Shown piece by piece: positions 8,464-18,180 of a stretch of 64,000 nucleotides of DNA; the first letter of the stretch is position 1, and each line of letters opens with the position of its first letter. A program made the position numbers and the translations under genes. Origin of the DNA: an uncultured Pseudomonas sp. GTDB lineage: Bacteria > Pseudomonadota > Gammaproteobacteria > Pseudomonadales > Pseudomonadaceae. The notes under the pieces are model-generated. The model had not been told where the DNA came from and did not search any database. It worked only from the letters and a program-made list of their open reading frames with translations. The stretch spans positions 62,001-126,000 of the forward strand of contig NZ_CAJYVE010000004.1 in NCBI RefSeq assembly GCF_913777995.1, written 5' to 3'.

Positions 8464-8781
8464 ATGCCCGTCTACAGTCAAGTCGTCGAATTCAGCATCG
8501 AGCCACGTCAGCAGTCGGGCCTGGTCGCTGCGCTGGCTGCAGTGGACCAGCGTTTCACCTGTACCTGCCCCGGTTTCATCACTGCCAGCGTGCAGGCCAG
8601 CGAAGATGGCCTGCGGGTCCTGCATCAGGTGCTGTGGCAATCGCGTGAGGCCTGCGAAGTCGCGTTGCGCAATCTGGAGCCGGGGGTGGCCGATCTGCAG
8701 CAGTTGATCCGCCAGCATCGGGTCAAGGCTGCGGTGTTCGGCAGTTATCAGGTGCTCAGCCAGATCGCCAGCAACGGTTGA
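8464..8781 (+). CDS. Antibiotic-biosynthesis-monooxygenase (ABM) domain protein, SoxR target
   Basis: A 105-residue protein. An ATG at 8437 is in frame, but I choose 8464 because 'ggaga' lies at the right distance before it and the SoxR promoter leaves a normal leader. The fold looks like a small ABM ferredoxin-like dimer (V-Y-S-Q-V-V-E-F-S-I-E at the start, then an alternating strand/helix pattern). ABM enzymes oxidise quinone-like molecules without cofactors. P. aeruginosa has a similar gene (PA2274) divergent from soxR and SoxR-regulated, which supports a role in handling redox-active compounds. Confidence 0.8.
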   Translation: MPVYSQVVEFSIEPRQQSGLVAALAAVDQRFTCTCPGFITASVQASEDGLRVLHQVLWQSREACEVALRNLEPGVADLQQLIRQHRVKAAVFGSYQVLSQIASNG

Positions 8782-9927
8782 TCAACGTGGGGCCTGCTGC
8801 GGGGGCAGGTCGTTGGCGACCATCTCGCCGAACGGGCCGGTCAGGTTGGTCAGCCCGCGACCGGCAAGGCTGGCGTAAGGCTCGGGCAGCAACGGAAAGA
8901 CCAGTTCGGCGAAGCGGTAGGCTTCTTCCAGGTGCGGGTAGCCGGAAAAGATGAAACTCTCGATACCCAGGTCGGCATATTCCTTGATCCGCGCCGCCAC
9001 TTCCTGAGGGTTGCCCACCAGCGCGGTTCCCGCGCCACCGCGCACCAGGCCGACCCCGGCCCACAGGTTGGGGGCGATTTCCAGGTTGTCGCGTCGGCCA
9101 GCGTGCAGCGCGGCCATGCGCCGCTGGCCTTCGGAGTCGAAGCGGGCAAAGGACTTCTGTGCGGCGGCGATGGTTTCGTCACTGATCGGTTCGATCAGCC
9201 GCGCCGCAGCATCCCAAGCCTGTTCACTGGTTTCGCGGACGATCACATGCAGGCGAATGCCGAACTTCACCGTACGCCCGTTGCGCGCCGCGCGTTCGCG
9301 CACGTCGGCGAGTTTGGCGGCGACGGCGGCAGGGGGTTCGCCCCAGGTCAGGTAGACGTCGACCTGCTCGGCGGCCAGGTCGTGGGCAGCCTCGGACGAG
9401 CCGCCGAAGTAAAGTGGCGGGTAGGGCTTTTGCAGTGGCGGATACAGCGCCTTGGCATTTTCGACGTGCAAGTGCTTGCCCTTTAAGTCCACGGCTTCAC
9501 CCTGCAGTACCCGACGCCAGATGCGCAGGAATTCGTCGGTCACCTCGTAACGCTCGCTGTGGCTGAGGTGTACGCCGTCGCCACGGTTCTCGTCCGGGTC
9601 ACCGCCGGTCACCACGTTGATCAACAACCGCCCGCCCGACAGCCTGTCCAGCGTCGCGGCCATGCGTGCCGATACGGTCGGAGAGATGATCCCAGGCCGT
9701 ATCGCTACCAGGTAGCGCAGGCGCTGGGTCAGGGGCGCCAGGGCCGAGGCCACCACCCAGGAGTCCTCGCAGGAGCGACCAGTGGGGATCAGCACGCCGT
9801 AGTAACCCAGATCGTCAGCCGCCTGTGCGACCTGCTTGAGGTAGTTGAGGGTCACCGGCCGGGCACCTTGAGTGGTGCCCAGGTAGTGGCCATCGCCGTG
9901 GGTGGGTAGAAACCAGAAAACGTTCAT
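8782..9927 (-). CDS. ssuD: FMNH2-dependent alkanesulfonate monooxygenase (SsuD family)
   Basis: A 381-residue flavin-dependent monooxygenase of the bacterial luciferase superfamily. It matches E. coli SsuD closely by eye: [15 protein letters not shown] at the N terminus, P-T-G-R-S-C-E-D near residue 48 (including the conserved Cys), H-S-E-R-Y-E near 123, and [19 protein letters not shown] near 290. SsuD releases sulfite from C2-C10 alkanesulfonates using FMNH2 from SsuE. No ssuE, ssuA, ssuB or ssuC is adjacent, so this copy is an orphan and depends on a reductase elsewhere. Its substrate may differ from that of the operon-encoded enzyme. Confidence 0.88.
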   Translation of the reverse strand: MNVFWFLPTHGDGHYLGTTQGARPVTLNYLKQVAQAADDLGYYGVLIPTGRSCEDSWVVASALAPLTQRLRYLVAIRPGIISPTVSARMAATLDRLSGGRLLINVVTGGDPDENRGDGVHLSHSERYEVTDEFLRIWRRVLQGEAVDLKGKHLHVENAKALYPPLQKPYPPLYFGGSSEAAHDLAAEQVDVYLTWGEPPAAVAAKLADVRERAARNGRTVKFGIRLHVIVRETSEQAWDAAARLIEPISDETIAAAQKSFARFDSEGQRRMAALHAGRRDNLEIAPNLWAGVGLVRGGAGTALVGNPQEVAARIKEYADLGIESFIFSGYPHLEEAYRFAELVFPLLPEPYASLAGRGLTNLTGPFGEMVANDLPPQQAPR

Positions 9928-10182
9928 TACGGGTCCTTGCAGGCGGGGCGGCTGGGAAAATGTCAGCCCTGTTATAAGAGCTGATATTTATTCCGTAAAA
10001 GAACTTAAATTAATATTTTTAGATTTTTATCGAATATATCGACGTCACGGTCTCTGTCGCGGCAGGTCACTGCCTTGCGCTCACCTTTGCGACACTCGCT
10101 CAAGGTGCGGTTGTCTCCTCGCTGAAACTTTGCGTCGCCCTTGGCAGTCATCCACCAGGCAGACAACAGGGAGCTGCTGGAC
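9928..10182. other. AT-rich intergenic region between ssuD and ku
   Basis: About 255 bases separate two divergent genes. The section 9975-10045 is much richer in A and T than its surroundings and contains the dyad TCGA-ATATA-TCGA (10029-10041). Promoters for both ssuD and ku must lie here, but I cannot assign convincing -35/-10 pairs. Confidence 0.35.
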
Positions 10183-11079
10183 ATGGCAAGGGCAATCTGG
10201 AAAGGCGCAATCAGCTTCGGGCTGGTGCATATCCCGGTGGCACTCATCTCGGCCACTTCCGCGCAGGGCGTGGACTTCGACTGGCTCGACAAGCGCAGCA
10301 TGGACCCGGTGGGCTACAAGCGGGTCAACAAGGCCACCGGCAAGGAGGTCAGCGCCGAGAATATCGTCAAGGGCGTGGAGTACGAGAAAGACCGCTATGT
10401 GGTGCTCAGCGAGGAGGAGATTCGTGCGGCGCACCCCAAGGCCACCCAGACCATCGATATCTTCGGCTTCGTCGACAGCCAGCAGATTCCCCTGCAGCAC
10501 ATCGACCGGCCTTACTTCCTCGCCCCCACGCAACGCGGCGAGAAGGTCTATGCCCTGTTGCGTGAAACCTTGCACGACAGCAAGCGCGTCGCACTGGCCA
10601 ACGTGGTGCTGCACACCCGTGAACACCTGGCAGCGGTGATGCCGTTGGCCTCCGCGCTGGTACTGGTGCTGCTGCGCTGGCCGGCCGAGGTGCGCGATAT
10701 GGATGACACCCTGGAACTCAGCGAGGCGGTCACCGATGTCAGCCTGAGCAAGGCCGAACGCGACATGGCCCGCAAGCTGGTCAAGGACATGAGTGTCGAC
10801 TGGCAGCCACAGGATTACCGCGACACCTTCCAGGAAAAGATCATGGCTCTGGTGGAGACCAAGGCCAAGCACGGCAAGCTGCATACGGTCAGTGACGAAG
10901 AAGCGCCCGATGAGCGTCGCCAGGCCGATGTGGTCGACCTGACCGAACTGCTGCGCCAGAGCCTGTCAGGCAAGAAAGCCGCACGCAAGAGCCCCGCCGG
11001 CAAGGCGGGTGGCAAAGCGCAGAGCGCGACCGGCGCGGGCGGTGGCGCCAAGGGCCAGCGTCGCCGCCGGGCCAGTTGA
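10183..11079 (+). CDS. ku: Non-homologous end-joining protein Ku
   Basis: A 298-residue prokaryotic Ku. The ATG at 10183 (M-A-R-A-I-W-K-G-A-I-S-F-G-L-V) is the family-typical start; the frame is open upstream from a TTG, but that extension is not Ku-like. The Ku core covers residues 1-250. The C-terminal 40 residues are rich in Lys, Ala and Gly (K-K-A-A-R-K-S-P), like the basic tails that help DNA binding. Ku homodimers thread onto broken DNA ends and recruit LigD, whose gene starts 15 bases after the Ku stop. Confidence 0.95.
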   Translation: MARAIWKGAISFGLVHIPVALISATSAQGVDFDWLDKRSMDPVGYKRVNKATGKEVSAENIVKGVEYEKDRYVVLSEEEIRAAHPKATQTIDIFGFVDSQQIPLQHIDRPYFLAPTQRGEKVYALLRETLHDSKRVALANVVLHTREHLAAVMPLASALVLVLLRWPAEVRDMDDTLELSEAVTDVSLSKAERDMARKLVKDMSVDWQPQDYRDTFQEKIMALVETKAKHGKLHTVSDEEAPDERRQADVVDLTELLRQSLSGKKAARKSPAGKAGGKAQSATGAGGGAKGQRRRRAS

Positions 11080-11093
11080 GCAAGGAGTCGAGC

Positions 11094-13589
11094 ATGCCCA
11101 GGCCGATCAGCGAATACACCCGCAAACGCCGCTTCGATATCACCCGCGAACCGCCAGAGCCTGCCAGCCGCCCCAAGCGCAGCGGGCGTGGGCAGGCGCT
11201 GAGCTTCGTGATCCAGAAGCATGACGCCAGCCACCTGCACTATGATTTTCGCCTTGAACTGGACGGCACCCTGAAGAGCTGGGCGGTGCCCAAGGGGCCA
11301 AGCCTGGACCCGAGCCAGAAGCGGCTGGCTGTCGAGGTGGAGGATCATCCGCTGGCCTACGCGCGTTTCGAAGGCCGTATTCCTGAAGGGCAGTATGGCG
11401 CCGGTGAGGTGATCGTCTGGGACCGCGGCACGTGGCAACCCCATAGCGACCCACGGCAGGGCTATGAGGCCGGCAAGCTGGAGTTCACCCTGGAGGGTGA
11501 GAAACTGGGCGGCGATTGGGCGCTGGTTCGCACTCGGCTGAAGGGCAGTGGCAAGCGCCAGCAGTGGCTGCTGATCAAGCGCCATGATGCCGTGGCCCGC
11601 TCGGCGGGCGAGGGTGACATTACTGCCGAGCGTCCGGACAGCGTGCTCAGCGACCGACGCCTGGAAGACCGACCCCAACGCGCCGCCCCTGCCAAGCCGC
11701 AGCGCCGAAAGGCGGCCCTGCCTGATACGCTGGCACCGCAATTGGCCAGCTTGACGGACACCCCGCCGAGTGGGGCCTGGCTGTATGAGATCAAGTTCGA
11801 CGGTTATCGCATCCTTGCTCGTGTCCGCGACGGCGAGGTGCGCCTGTTCAGCCGCAACGGCCATGACTGGACCGCGCGCATGCCCCGGCAAGCCAAGGCC
11901 ATTACGGCGCTGGGGCTGGGCGACAGCTGGCTCGACGGCGAGGTGGTGGTGCTGAACCGCGACGGTTTGCCGGACTTCCAGGCCTTGCAACAGGCCTTTG
12001 ACCAACACAGTGACCAGGACATTCTCTATTACCTGTTCGATGCGCCCTGGCTGGACGGTAAGGACCTGCGCGAGCAGCCGGTGGAGCAGCGGCGTGCCGC
12101 GCTGGAAAAGAAACTTGCAGGGCGCCGCGGCGAGCTGTTGCGGTTTTCCCAGGCGTTTGCCGCCCGCCCGCAGGAAATCATCGAAAGCGCCAGCGCCATG
12201 GGCCTGGAAGGGGTGATCGGCAAGCGCAGTGGCAGTTTGTATGCAAGCCGTCGTAATGGCGACTGGGTCAAGCTCAAATGCCGCATGGGCCAGGAATTCG
12301 TCATCGTCGGCTACACCCCGCCACAGGGCAGCCGCGGCAGCTTCGGCGCGCTATTGCTGGCGGTCAACGACGCCGAGGCCGGTGGCCTGGTGTATGCCGG
12401 GCGGGTCGGCACCGGCTTCAGTGCCCTGGCACTCAGACAACTCAAGGAGCACCTCGACCCGTTGCGCTGCAACCGTTGCCCGCTGATACGCGAACCCTCC
12501 GCCAGCAGCGTGCGCCAGGCGCATTGGGTCGAGCCACGGCTGGTGGCCGAGGTGCAGTTCGCCGAGTGGACCCGCGAGGGTGTCCTGCGCCAGGCCTCGT
12601 TCATCGGCCTGCGCACTGACAAGTCGGCACACGAGATTGTCCGTGAACACCCGCGTCCGCCCGCCGCGCCCAACGCTCAGGCACCCAGCAAGGGCGGTAG
12701 CCGGGTGGCCGGTGTGGCGATCAGCCACCCGGAACGGGTCGTCGATACGCGTAGTGGCACCCGCAAGATCGAACTGGCGCAGTACTACGAAGCGGTCGCC
12801 GATTGGCTGCTGCCAGAATTGGCCAGGCGCCCGGTGGCGTTTCTGCGTTGTCCTGAAGGCATCGCAGGCGAGCAATTCTTCCAGAAGCATGCACAGGGCC
12901 TGCGAATCCCGCACATCACCCGCTTGGACCCCGCCCTGGACCCGGGGCACGCGGCACTGCTGCAGATCGATAGTGTCCAGGCGCTGGCTGGCGTGGCACA
13001 AATGGGTGTCATCGAGTTGCACACCTGGGGCGCCACCAGTGATCGTATCGAGACCCCGGACCGCCTGATCCTCGACCTGGACCCCGACCCGACACTGCCC
13101 TGGCAGCAGATGATCGAGGCCACCCAGATGCTGCTGGCGGTGCTCGACGAATTGGGTTTGCAGGCCTTCATCAAGACCAGCGGCGGCAAGGGCATGCACG
13201 TCGTCGTGCCGCTGTCCCGCCGCGCCGGGTGGGACGAGGTGAAAGGCTTCGCCAAGGCGCTGGCCGAGTTCATGGCCCGCCAGCTGCCCGAGCGTTTCAC
13301 GGCAACGGCGGGCCCACGTAACCGGGTGGGGCGGATCTTCATCGATTACCTGCGCAACACCCGTGGCGGCACCACGGTCGCGGCCTGGTCGGTACGCGCA
13401 CGGCCAGGCCTGCCGGTATCGGTGCCCATTCGTCGTGACGAGCTGACAACGCTGACGTCCGCTGGCCAATGGCACATCGGCAATCTCGGCGAGCACCTGC
13501 GCCAGCTGCATGAAGACCCTTGGGCGGGTTATCACAACCGCCAGCGCATCACCCAGGCGATGTGGCAGCGTCTGGGCGCCGGAGCCTGA
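11094..13589 (+). CDS. ligD: Multifunctional DNA ligase D (phosphoesterase-ligase-polymerase)
   Basis: An 831-residue protein. I start it at the ATG at 11094, which follows an AAGGAG ribosome-binding site; a TTG at 11076 overlapping the ku stop is in frame but lacks one. Domain order is the Pseudomonas one: 3'-phosphoesterase (about 30-190, H-D-A-S-H-L-H-Y-D-F-R), ATP-dependent ligase (about 215-520, nucleotidyl Lys about 234 in K-F-D-G-Y-R) and archaeo-eukaryotic-primase-type polymerase (about 540-830, with L-D-L-D-P-D). It repairs double-strand breaks with Ku, probably in non-growing cells. Confidence 0.96.
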   Translation: MPRPISEYTRKRRFDITREPPEPASRPKRSGRGQALSFVIQKHDASHLHYDFRLELDGTLKSWAVPKGPSLDPSQKRLAVEVEDHPLAYARFEGRIPEGQYGAGEVIVWDRGTWQPHSDPRQGYEAGKLEFTLEGEKLGGDWALVRTRLKGSGKRQQWLLIKRHDAVARSAGEGDITAERPDSVLSDRRLEDRPQRAAPAKPQRRKAALPDTLAPQLASLTDTPPSGAWLYEIKFDGYRILARVRDGEVRLFSRNGHDWTARMPRQAKAITALGLGDSWLDGEVVVLNRDGLPDFQALQQAFDQHSDQDILYYLFDAPWLDGKDLREQPVEQRRAALEKKLAGRRGELLRFSQAFAARPQEIIESASAMGLEGVIGKRSGSLYASRRNGDWVKLKCRMGQEFVIVGYTPPQGSRGSFGALLLAVNDAEAGGLVYAGRVGTGFSALALRQLKEHLDPLRCNRCPLIREPSASSVRQAHWVEPRLVAEVQFAEWTREGVLRQASFIGLRTDKSAHEIVREHPRPPAAPNAQAPSKGGSRVAGVAISHPERVVDTRSGTRKIELAQYYEAVADWLLPELARRPVAFLRCPEGIAGEQFFQKHAQGLRIPHITRLDPALDPGHAALLQIDSVQALAGVAQMGVIELHTWGATSDRIETPDRLILDLDPDPTLPWQQMIEATQMLLAVLDELGLQAFIKTSGGKGMHVVVPLSRRAGWDEVKGFAKALAEFMARQLPERFTATAGPRNRVGRIFIDYLRNTRGGTTVAAWSVRARPGLPVSVPIRRDELTTLTSAGQWHIGNLGEHLRQLHEDPWAGYHNRQRITQAMWQRLGAGA

Positions 13590-13677
13590 ACGGTGAGGAC
13601 ATCTTGCGTTGCGAATCCGCCCACAGCGGCTAGGGTCTGTGTAAAGCCGTTGCCGTCAGACCCGCAAGGAGTTCCGC

Positions 13678-14652
13678 ATGCGCCATTGCTCGAGCCTCAC
13701 GCGCCGCCGCCTGCTGACCCTGGCTGCCGGCGCCGCCGCCGTCCTGGGTATCGATTCGGCCAGCGGTGGCGAACGTCCGGCGACCTTGCCTGCGCCTAAC
13801 CCTTCCTCGCGTCTTCCAGGAGGCCGCGCCATGCAGACCCGTGTCATCCCTTCCAGCAATGAGCCCTTGCCGGTGGTGGGCCTGGGCACCTACCGCGGCT
13901 TCGATGTGGCCACCTCCAGCCCGGCGTACAAGCAGTTGCGTGAAGTGCTCGACGCACTGTTCGCCGCCGGTGGCAGTGTCATCGACAGTTCGCCGATGTA
14001 TGGCCGTGCCGAGCAGACCACCGGTGAGCTGCTGTCGATCCATGAGCCGCGCTCACCGGCCTTCCTCGCCACCAAGGTCTGGACCCGCGGGCGCCAGGAG
14101 GGCATCGCGCAGATGGAAGAGTCGTTGCGCCTGTTGCGCACCGATCGCATCGATCTGATGCAGATTCACAACCTGGTCGACTGGCAGGCCCATCTGCCGG
14201 TATTGCGTGAATGGAAAACCGAGGGACGAATTCGTTACCTGGGTATCAGTCATTACACGGCGTCGGCCTACGATCAGGTCGAGGCGGTGCTCAGGGCCGA
14301 GCAGCTGGACTTCCTGCAGATCAACTACGCGCTGGATGATCGCGCCGCCGAAGCGCGCATCTTGCCGTTATGCCGCGAGCGCGGTGTCGCGGTGATCTGC
14401 AATCGCCCGTTTGGCGGCGGAGGGTTGTTGCGCAGCCTGAAAGACAAGCCGCTGCCGGGTTGGGCGGCGCAGGTCGAGGTCAACAGTTGGGCGCAACTGG
14501 CGCTGAAGTTCATCCTCGCGCACCCGGCCGTGACCTGCGTGATTCCTGGAACGGGCAACCCGAAGTACATGGCGGAGAACGCTGGCGCGGGTTTTGGTCC
14601 GACCCTGAGCGATGCCCAGCGCCAGCAACTGATCGCCCTGGTCAAAGGCTGA
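13678..14652 (+). CDS. Tat-exported aldo/keto reductase
   Basis: A 324-residue protein. Residues 1-30 form a twin-arginine signal (S-L-T-R-R-R-L-L-T-L-A-A-G-A-A-A), so a periplasmic location is likely. The aldo/keto reductase barrel follows from about residue 55. The catalytic tetrad can be seen: Asp in V-I-D-S-S-P-M-Y, Tyr in the same motif, Lys in L-A-T-K-V-W and His in M-Q-I-H-N-L. NAD(P)H-using enzymes are usually folded with cofactor before Tat export. 'aaggag' lies seven bases before the ATG. The substrate is unknown. Confidence 0.88.
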   Translation: MRHCSSLTRRRLLTLAAGAAAVLGIDSASGGERPATLPAPNPSSRLPGGRAMQTRVIPSSNEPLPVVGLGTYRGFDVATSSPAYKQLREVLDALFAAGGSVIDSSPMYGRAEQTTGELLSIHEPRSPAFLATKVWTRGRQEGIAQMEESLRLLRTDRIDLMQIHNLVDWQAHLPVLREWKTEGRIRYLGISHYTASAYDQVEAVLRAEQLDFLQINYALDDRAAEARILPLCRERGVAVICNRPFGGGGLLRSLKDKPLPGWAAQVEVNSWAQLALKFILAHPAVTCVIPGTGNPKYMAENAGAGFGPTLSDAQRQQLIALVKG

Positions 14653-14811
14653 CCCGCCACGACAGGTCGGTCAGACGCACTCCGGCTTTTGCTGGAGCGA
14701 GCGTGTTCGCGAAAAGGCTGGTAAGCCCGATTCATCTGTTGCGAGCCTGCCGCGATCATCGCGAGCAAGCTCTGCCGGCCTGATTGACGACTGCTGTGGT
14801 TGAGGCCGCGC
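14653..14811. repeat. Convergent intergenic region with degenerate REP-like fragments
   Basis: Between the convergent reductase and helicase genes, 'gctggagcgagcgtgttcgcg' near 14692 and 'cgcgatcatcgcgagcaagctc' near 14751 resemble decayed halves of Pseudomonas REP palindromes. No clear intrinsic terminator with a T-run is visible. Confidence 0.4.
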
Positions 14812-17544
14812 CTACCCCGCTTGGCGCCGCGCTTTTTTCGGGGCAGGGGGCAGGGGGGCGAAGAGGGCTTTGAGGTCGTCCTCGCCAAGTTTCCAGTCAC
14901 CCTGGCTGCGGCCTTCCAGAACGCCGGCGGCAAGCGCCGATTTTTCCTGCTGCAGGCGCTGGATCTTCTCTTCCACCGTACTCCTGGCGATCATCTTGTA
15001 GACGAACACCGGTTTGTCCTGGCCGATGCGATAGGCGCGGTCGGTGGCCTGGTTCTCGGCGGCCGGGTTCCACCACGGGTCGTAGTGGATCACGGTGTCG
15101 GCGGCGGTGAGGTTCAGACCCGTACCGCCGGCCTTGAGGCTGATCAGGAACACCGGCAGACGGCCTTCCTGGAATTCGCGGATCGGCGTGCGCCGGTCGC
15201 GGGTCGAGCCGGTCAGCAGGGCATAGTCGATGCCGCGCCCCTGCAGTTCCTGCTCGATCAGTTCCAGCATCGAGGTGAACTGCGAGAACAGCAGGATGCG
15301 CCGCCCTTCGGCCAACAGCTCTTCGAACATCTCCATCAATCCGGCCAGCTTGGCCGAGCTGCCATGGCGCGGGTTGACCGGCATGTCGTTGACCAGGCGC
15401 AGGTCGCAGCACACCTGGCGCAGCTTCAACAGTGCTTCAAGGATGACGATCTGGCTGCGCGCCATGCCCTTACGATCTATCTCGTCGCGGACTTTCTTGT
15501 CCATGGCCAGGCGCACGGTTTCGTACACGTCACGCTGGCTGTCGTTGAGTTCCACCCACTGGATGATCTCGGTCTTGGGCGGCAGCTCGGTGGCCACCTG
15601 TTCCTTGGTGCGGCGCAGCAGGAACGGCTTGATTCGCGCGTTGAGATGCTGCAGGCGTGCAGCATTGCCATGTTTCTCGATGGCGGTGCGGTAGTTGCTG
15701 TTGAATTCCTTGCTGCTGCCCAGCCAGCCGGGCATCAGGAAGTGGAACAGCGACCAGAGTTCACCCAGGTGGTTTTCCAGCGGTGTGCCGGACAGGCACA
15801 GGCGCTGGCGCGCGTTGAGTTGCCGCGCGGCCTGGGCGGCCTTGCTCTTGGGATTTTTGATGTACTGCGCCTCGTCGAGGATCAGCACATGCAGCGCCAG
15901 CTTTTCCAGGTGCTCGACATCTCGCGGCAACAGCGCGTAGGTGGTGAGGATCAGATCGTAGCCCTGCAGATCGTCCAGCTCCTGGTGACGCTGCGCGCCG
16001 TACAGCGCCAGGACCTTGAGCTGCGGAGTGAAATGCGCCGCTTCATCCAGCCAGTTGCCGATCAGGCTGGTGGGCATCACCGCCAGCGCCGGGCGGTCGA
16101 GGCGCCCCTGCTGCTTTTCCAGCAGCAGGTGGCTGAGGGTCTGCAAGGTCTTGCCCAGGCCCATGTCGTCGGCCAGGATGCCGCCCACTTCCAGTTCGCG
16201 CAGCGCCTGCATCCAGCTCAGGCCTTCCAGCTGGTAAGGCCGCAACTGCGCGTTGAGGCCGTCGGGCAGGCTGACCGGCGCATCCTTGATGCGTGCCAGG
16301 CGCTCGGCGAAGTGGCGCATGCGCTCGCCGCCTTCCCAGGACAGCGGCAGGTCGTCCAGCTCGTTGAGGCGGGCGGCATCGGCGGCATTCAGGCGCACGC
16401 TGGTGTTGCCCGCTTCGCGCCAGAAGAATTCCCCCAGGGTCGCCAGCACCGGCTTGAGACGGCCATAGGGCAATGCCACTTGCACCGGGCCACCGCCTTG
16501 CTGGGCGAAATGGTGCAGTTGCACCAGCAGTTGTTCTTCGTCACCGCGGCGTGCCACGTCGGCCGGGTTGATCAACTCCGGGTGGCTGCGCAGCAGGTTG
16601 ACGAGGATCGGCAGCAGACTCAGGCGTTCGCCGTTGACGATGATGCCCAGTTCCAGGTCGAACCAGTTGCGGTCGTCCTGCTCGTCGATCACCGCGTACC
16701 AGTCGTCCACCGGCGTGACGTCGAAGCCGAAGCCATCGCGGATGTCGATTTCCCAGCCTTCGTCACGCAGTTTCGGCAGGTCGTCGAGCACGAAATGCAG
16801 CCAGGCCTTGTCGCCCGGCAGCTCGTACATTTCCCCGGCACTGTCGGGCAGGGCCTTGCTCTGCCGGGTGGCGACCTTGAAGCCCAGGTCGGTCAGGCGC
16901 TGGCGGTACTGTCGTTCGCGCTCGCCCTGGCGACGGATGCGCAGGATTTCCGTGGCGGTGGTTTCGAGGATGTCGCTCTTCTGGTTCACCAGGTCACTGC
17001 CCAGCGTGCTGGTCAGAATGCTCACGTGCGTGGTGCCGGTGGCGTAGTGCTTGCCGTAGGCGAAGGCCAGCGCGGCACGGTGCTGGATCTGCCGCTGCAT
17101 GCGACCGTTGCGCGGTTCGAAGGCGGTGAACTCAAGGCTGGCGAGGATCAGCCGTGGGCGCGGCTGCAGGTCGTCGATCAGCCGCTCTGGCAACGCAGGC
17201 GGGCTGTCTTCGACTGCGGCCGGGCGGGCGAGGGCGAGCGCCTGGCGGTTGGCCGGGCTGCTGAGAAATTCCAGCGCGGCAACGCAATGCTTGCAGTCCC
17301 GGCGTACCGGGCAGGTGCAGGTGCAGACCAGGTAGTGGCGGGTCTGTGCCGGGTCCTTGAAGATCAGTGACTGGCTGTAACGCTCGCCAGCGCTGCCCAG
17401 GCAACGGGTACGCACCACCTGGTCGCCGACCTGCTCCAGGCTGACGCGATTCTGCCGGGCATAGGTGCGTCCGCGCTCCAGAGTCTGGGCTTTGAAGAAT
17501 TGCGTCCAGGCGCTGGCCAGGACTTTTTCGAAAATCGATGACAC
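14812..17544 (-). CDS. SWIM-zinc-finger SNF2/Rad54-family helicase
   Basis: A 910-residue protein. A SWIM zinc finger lies near residues 70-95 (C-T-C-T-C-P-x5-C-K-H-C). A long middle region follows, then SNF2 helicase motifs: Walker A D-D-M-G-L-G-K-T near residue 466, DEAQ box L-D-E-A-Q-Y near 560, and motif [10 protein letters not shown] near 850. Bacterial SNF2 proteins are DNA translocases that remodel protein-DNA or RNA polymerase complexes, as RapA does; the exact role of this SWIM-SNF2 group is unknown. It stands alone, convergent with the aldo/keto reductase. Confidence 0.9.
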   Translation of the reverse strand: MSSIFEKVLASAWTQFFKAQTLERGRTYARQNRVSLEQVGDQVVRTRCLGSAGERYSQSLIFKDPAQTRHYLVCTCTCPVRRDCKHCVAALEFLSSPANRQALALARPAAVEDSPPALPERLIDDLQPRPRLILASLEFTAFEPRNGRMQRQIQHRAALAFAYGKHYATGTTHVSILTSTLGSDLVNQKSDILETTATEILRIRRQGERERQYRQRLTDLGFKVATRQSKALPDSAGEMYELPGDKAWLHFVLDDLPKLRDEGWEIDIRDGFGFDVTPVDDWYAVIDEQDDRNWFDLELGIIVNGERLSLLPILVNLLRSHPELINPADVARRGDEEQLLVQLHHFAQQGGGPVQVALPYGRLKPVLATLGEFFWREAGNTSVRLNAADAARLNELDDLPLSWEGGERMRHFAERLARIKDAPVSLPDGLNAQLRPYQLEGLSWMQALRELEVGGILADDMGLGKTLQTLSHLLLEKQQGRLDRPALAVMPTSLIGNWLDEAAHFTPQLKVLALYGAQRHQELDDLQGYDLILTTYALLPRDVEHLEKLALHVLILDEAQYIKNPKSKAAQAARQLNARQRLCLSGTPLENHLGELWSLFHFLMPGWLGSSKEFNSNYRTAIEKHGNAARLQHLNARIKPFLLRRTKEQVATELPPKTEIIQWVELNDSQRDVYETVRLAMDKKVRDEIDRKGMARSQIVILEALLKLRQVCCDLRLVNDMPVNPRHGSSAKLAGLMEMFEELLAEGRRILLFSQFTSMLELIEQELQGRGIDYALLTGSTRDRRTPIREFQEGRLPVFLISLKAGGTGLNLTAADTVIHYDPWWNPAAENQATDRAYRIGQDKPVFVYKMIARSTVEEKIQRLQQEKSALAAGVLEGRSQGDWKLGEDDLKALFAPLPPAPKKARRQAG

Positions 17545-17632
17545 CGGTGTGTGAGGCCCTGCGGTCTTTTAACGAGGCGGGCAGTGTACCCGCCTTTTGC
17601 TGCGGAGGTGAGCGGGCGTCGCCGCCCAGGCC

Positions 17633-18169
17633 TCAGAGCGACGATACCTTGATCAGCAGGGCGAGGCTGCCGTAGTCGAGGAAGGTCAGCTCGCCGTTCT
17701 TGACCCGGGCGCTCTGCTTCAGGCGTTCGCTGCCCAGCAGGATGCCGTGGTTGTCGAGCTGGTTGACCCAGAATTCGGCGTCGAAGTCGGTGAAGCGATC
17801 AATGGCCACGCTCAGGGTGCCCTCCACCGCGAAGTGGCCGAAGCGCTCGTCGCCCTCGGTCACCGCCATCACGCTGGGCTCGCTGCCGATGGTTTGCTGC
17901 CAGGCCTTATGCAGCAGCACCTGGTACTTGCCGCTGGCTTCGAGCTTCTGCGCCGTGGCGTCGAGGGCGGTGGCGCGCTGCTCGGCCTGGCCGACCCGTG
18001 GCGCGCCGCGATCCCAGTGCTCGGGAGCCGGTTGCGGGGTCGCCGCCGGTTCGCCGATCTGGCGGAACAGAATGGCCTCGACCTGGTAGCGGTCGGCGGC
18101 GAAGGCCGGTGCTGCAGCGCAGGCCAGCAGCACGGTGAACAGCAGGATCAATGAACGGTACAGGCGCAT
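17633..18169 (-). CDS. CsiV-family exported protein
   Basis: A 178-residue protein with a signal peptide (residues 1-24, ending A-F-A|A-D-R-Y-Q-V-E). The mature start Y-Q-V-E-A-I-L-F-R-Q and the strand-rich C terminus match the CsiV family, named after a Shewanella protein that binds peptidoglycan and helps cell surface function. It sits 11 bases downstream of mfd on the same strand, an arrangement shared by pseudomonads, so it is probably co-transcribed. The function in Pseudomonas is not established. Confidence 0.72.
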   Translation of the reverse strand: MRLYRSLILLFTVLLACAAAPAFAADRYQVEAILFRQIGEPAATPQPAPEHWDRGAPRVGQAEQRATALDATAQKLEASGKYQVLLHKAWQQTIGSEPSVMAVTEGDERFGHFAVEGTLSVAIDRFTDFDAEFWVNQLDNHGILLGSERLKQSARVKNGELTFLDYGSLALLIKVSSL

Positions 18170-18180
18170 GCACGCATCCT

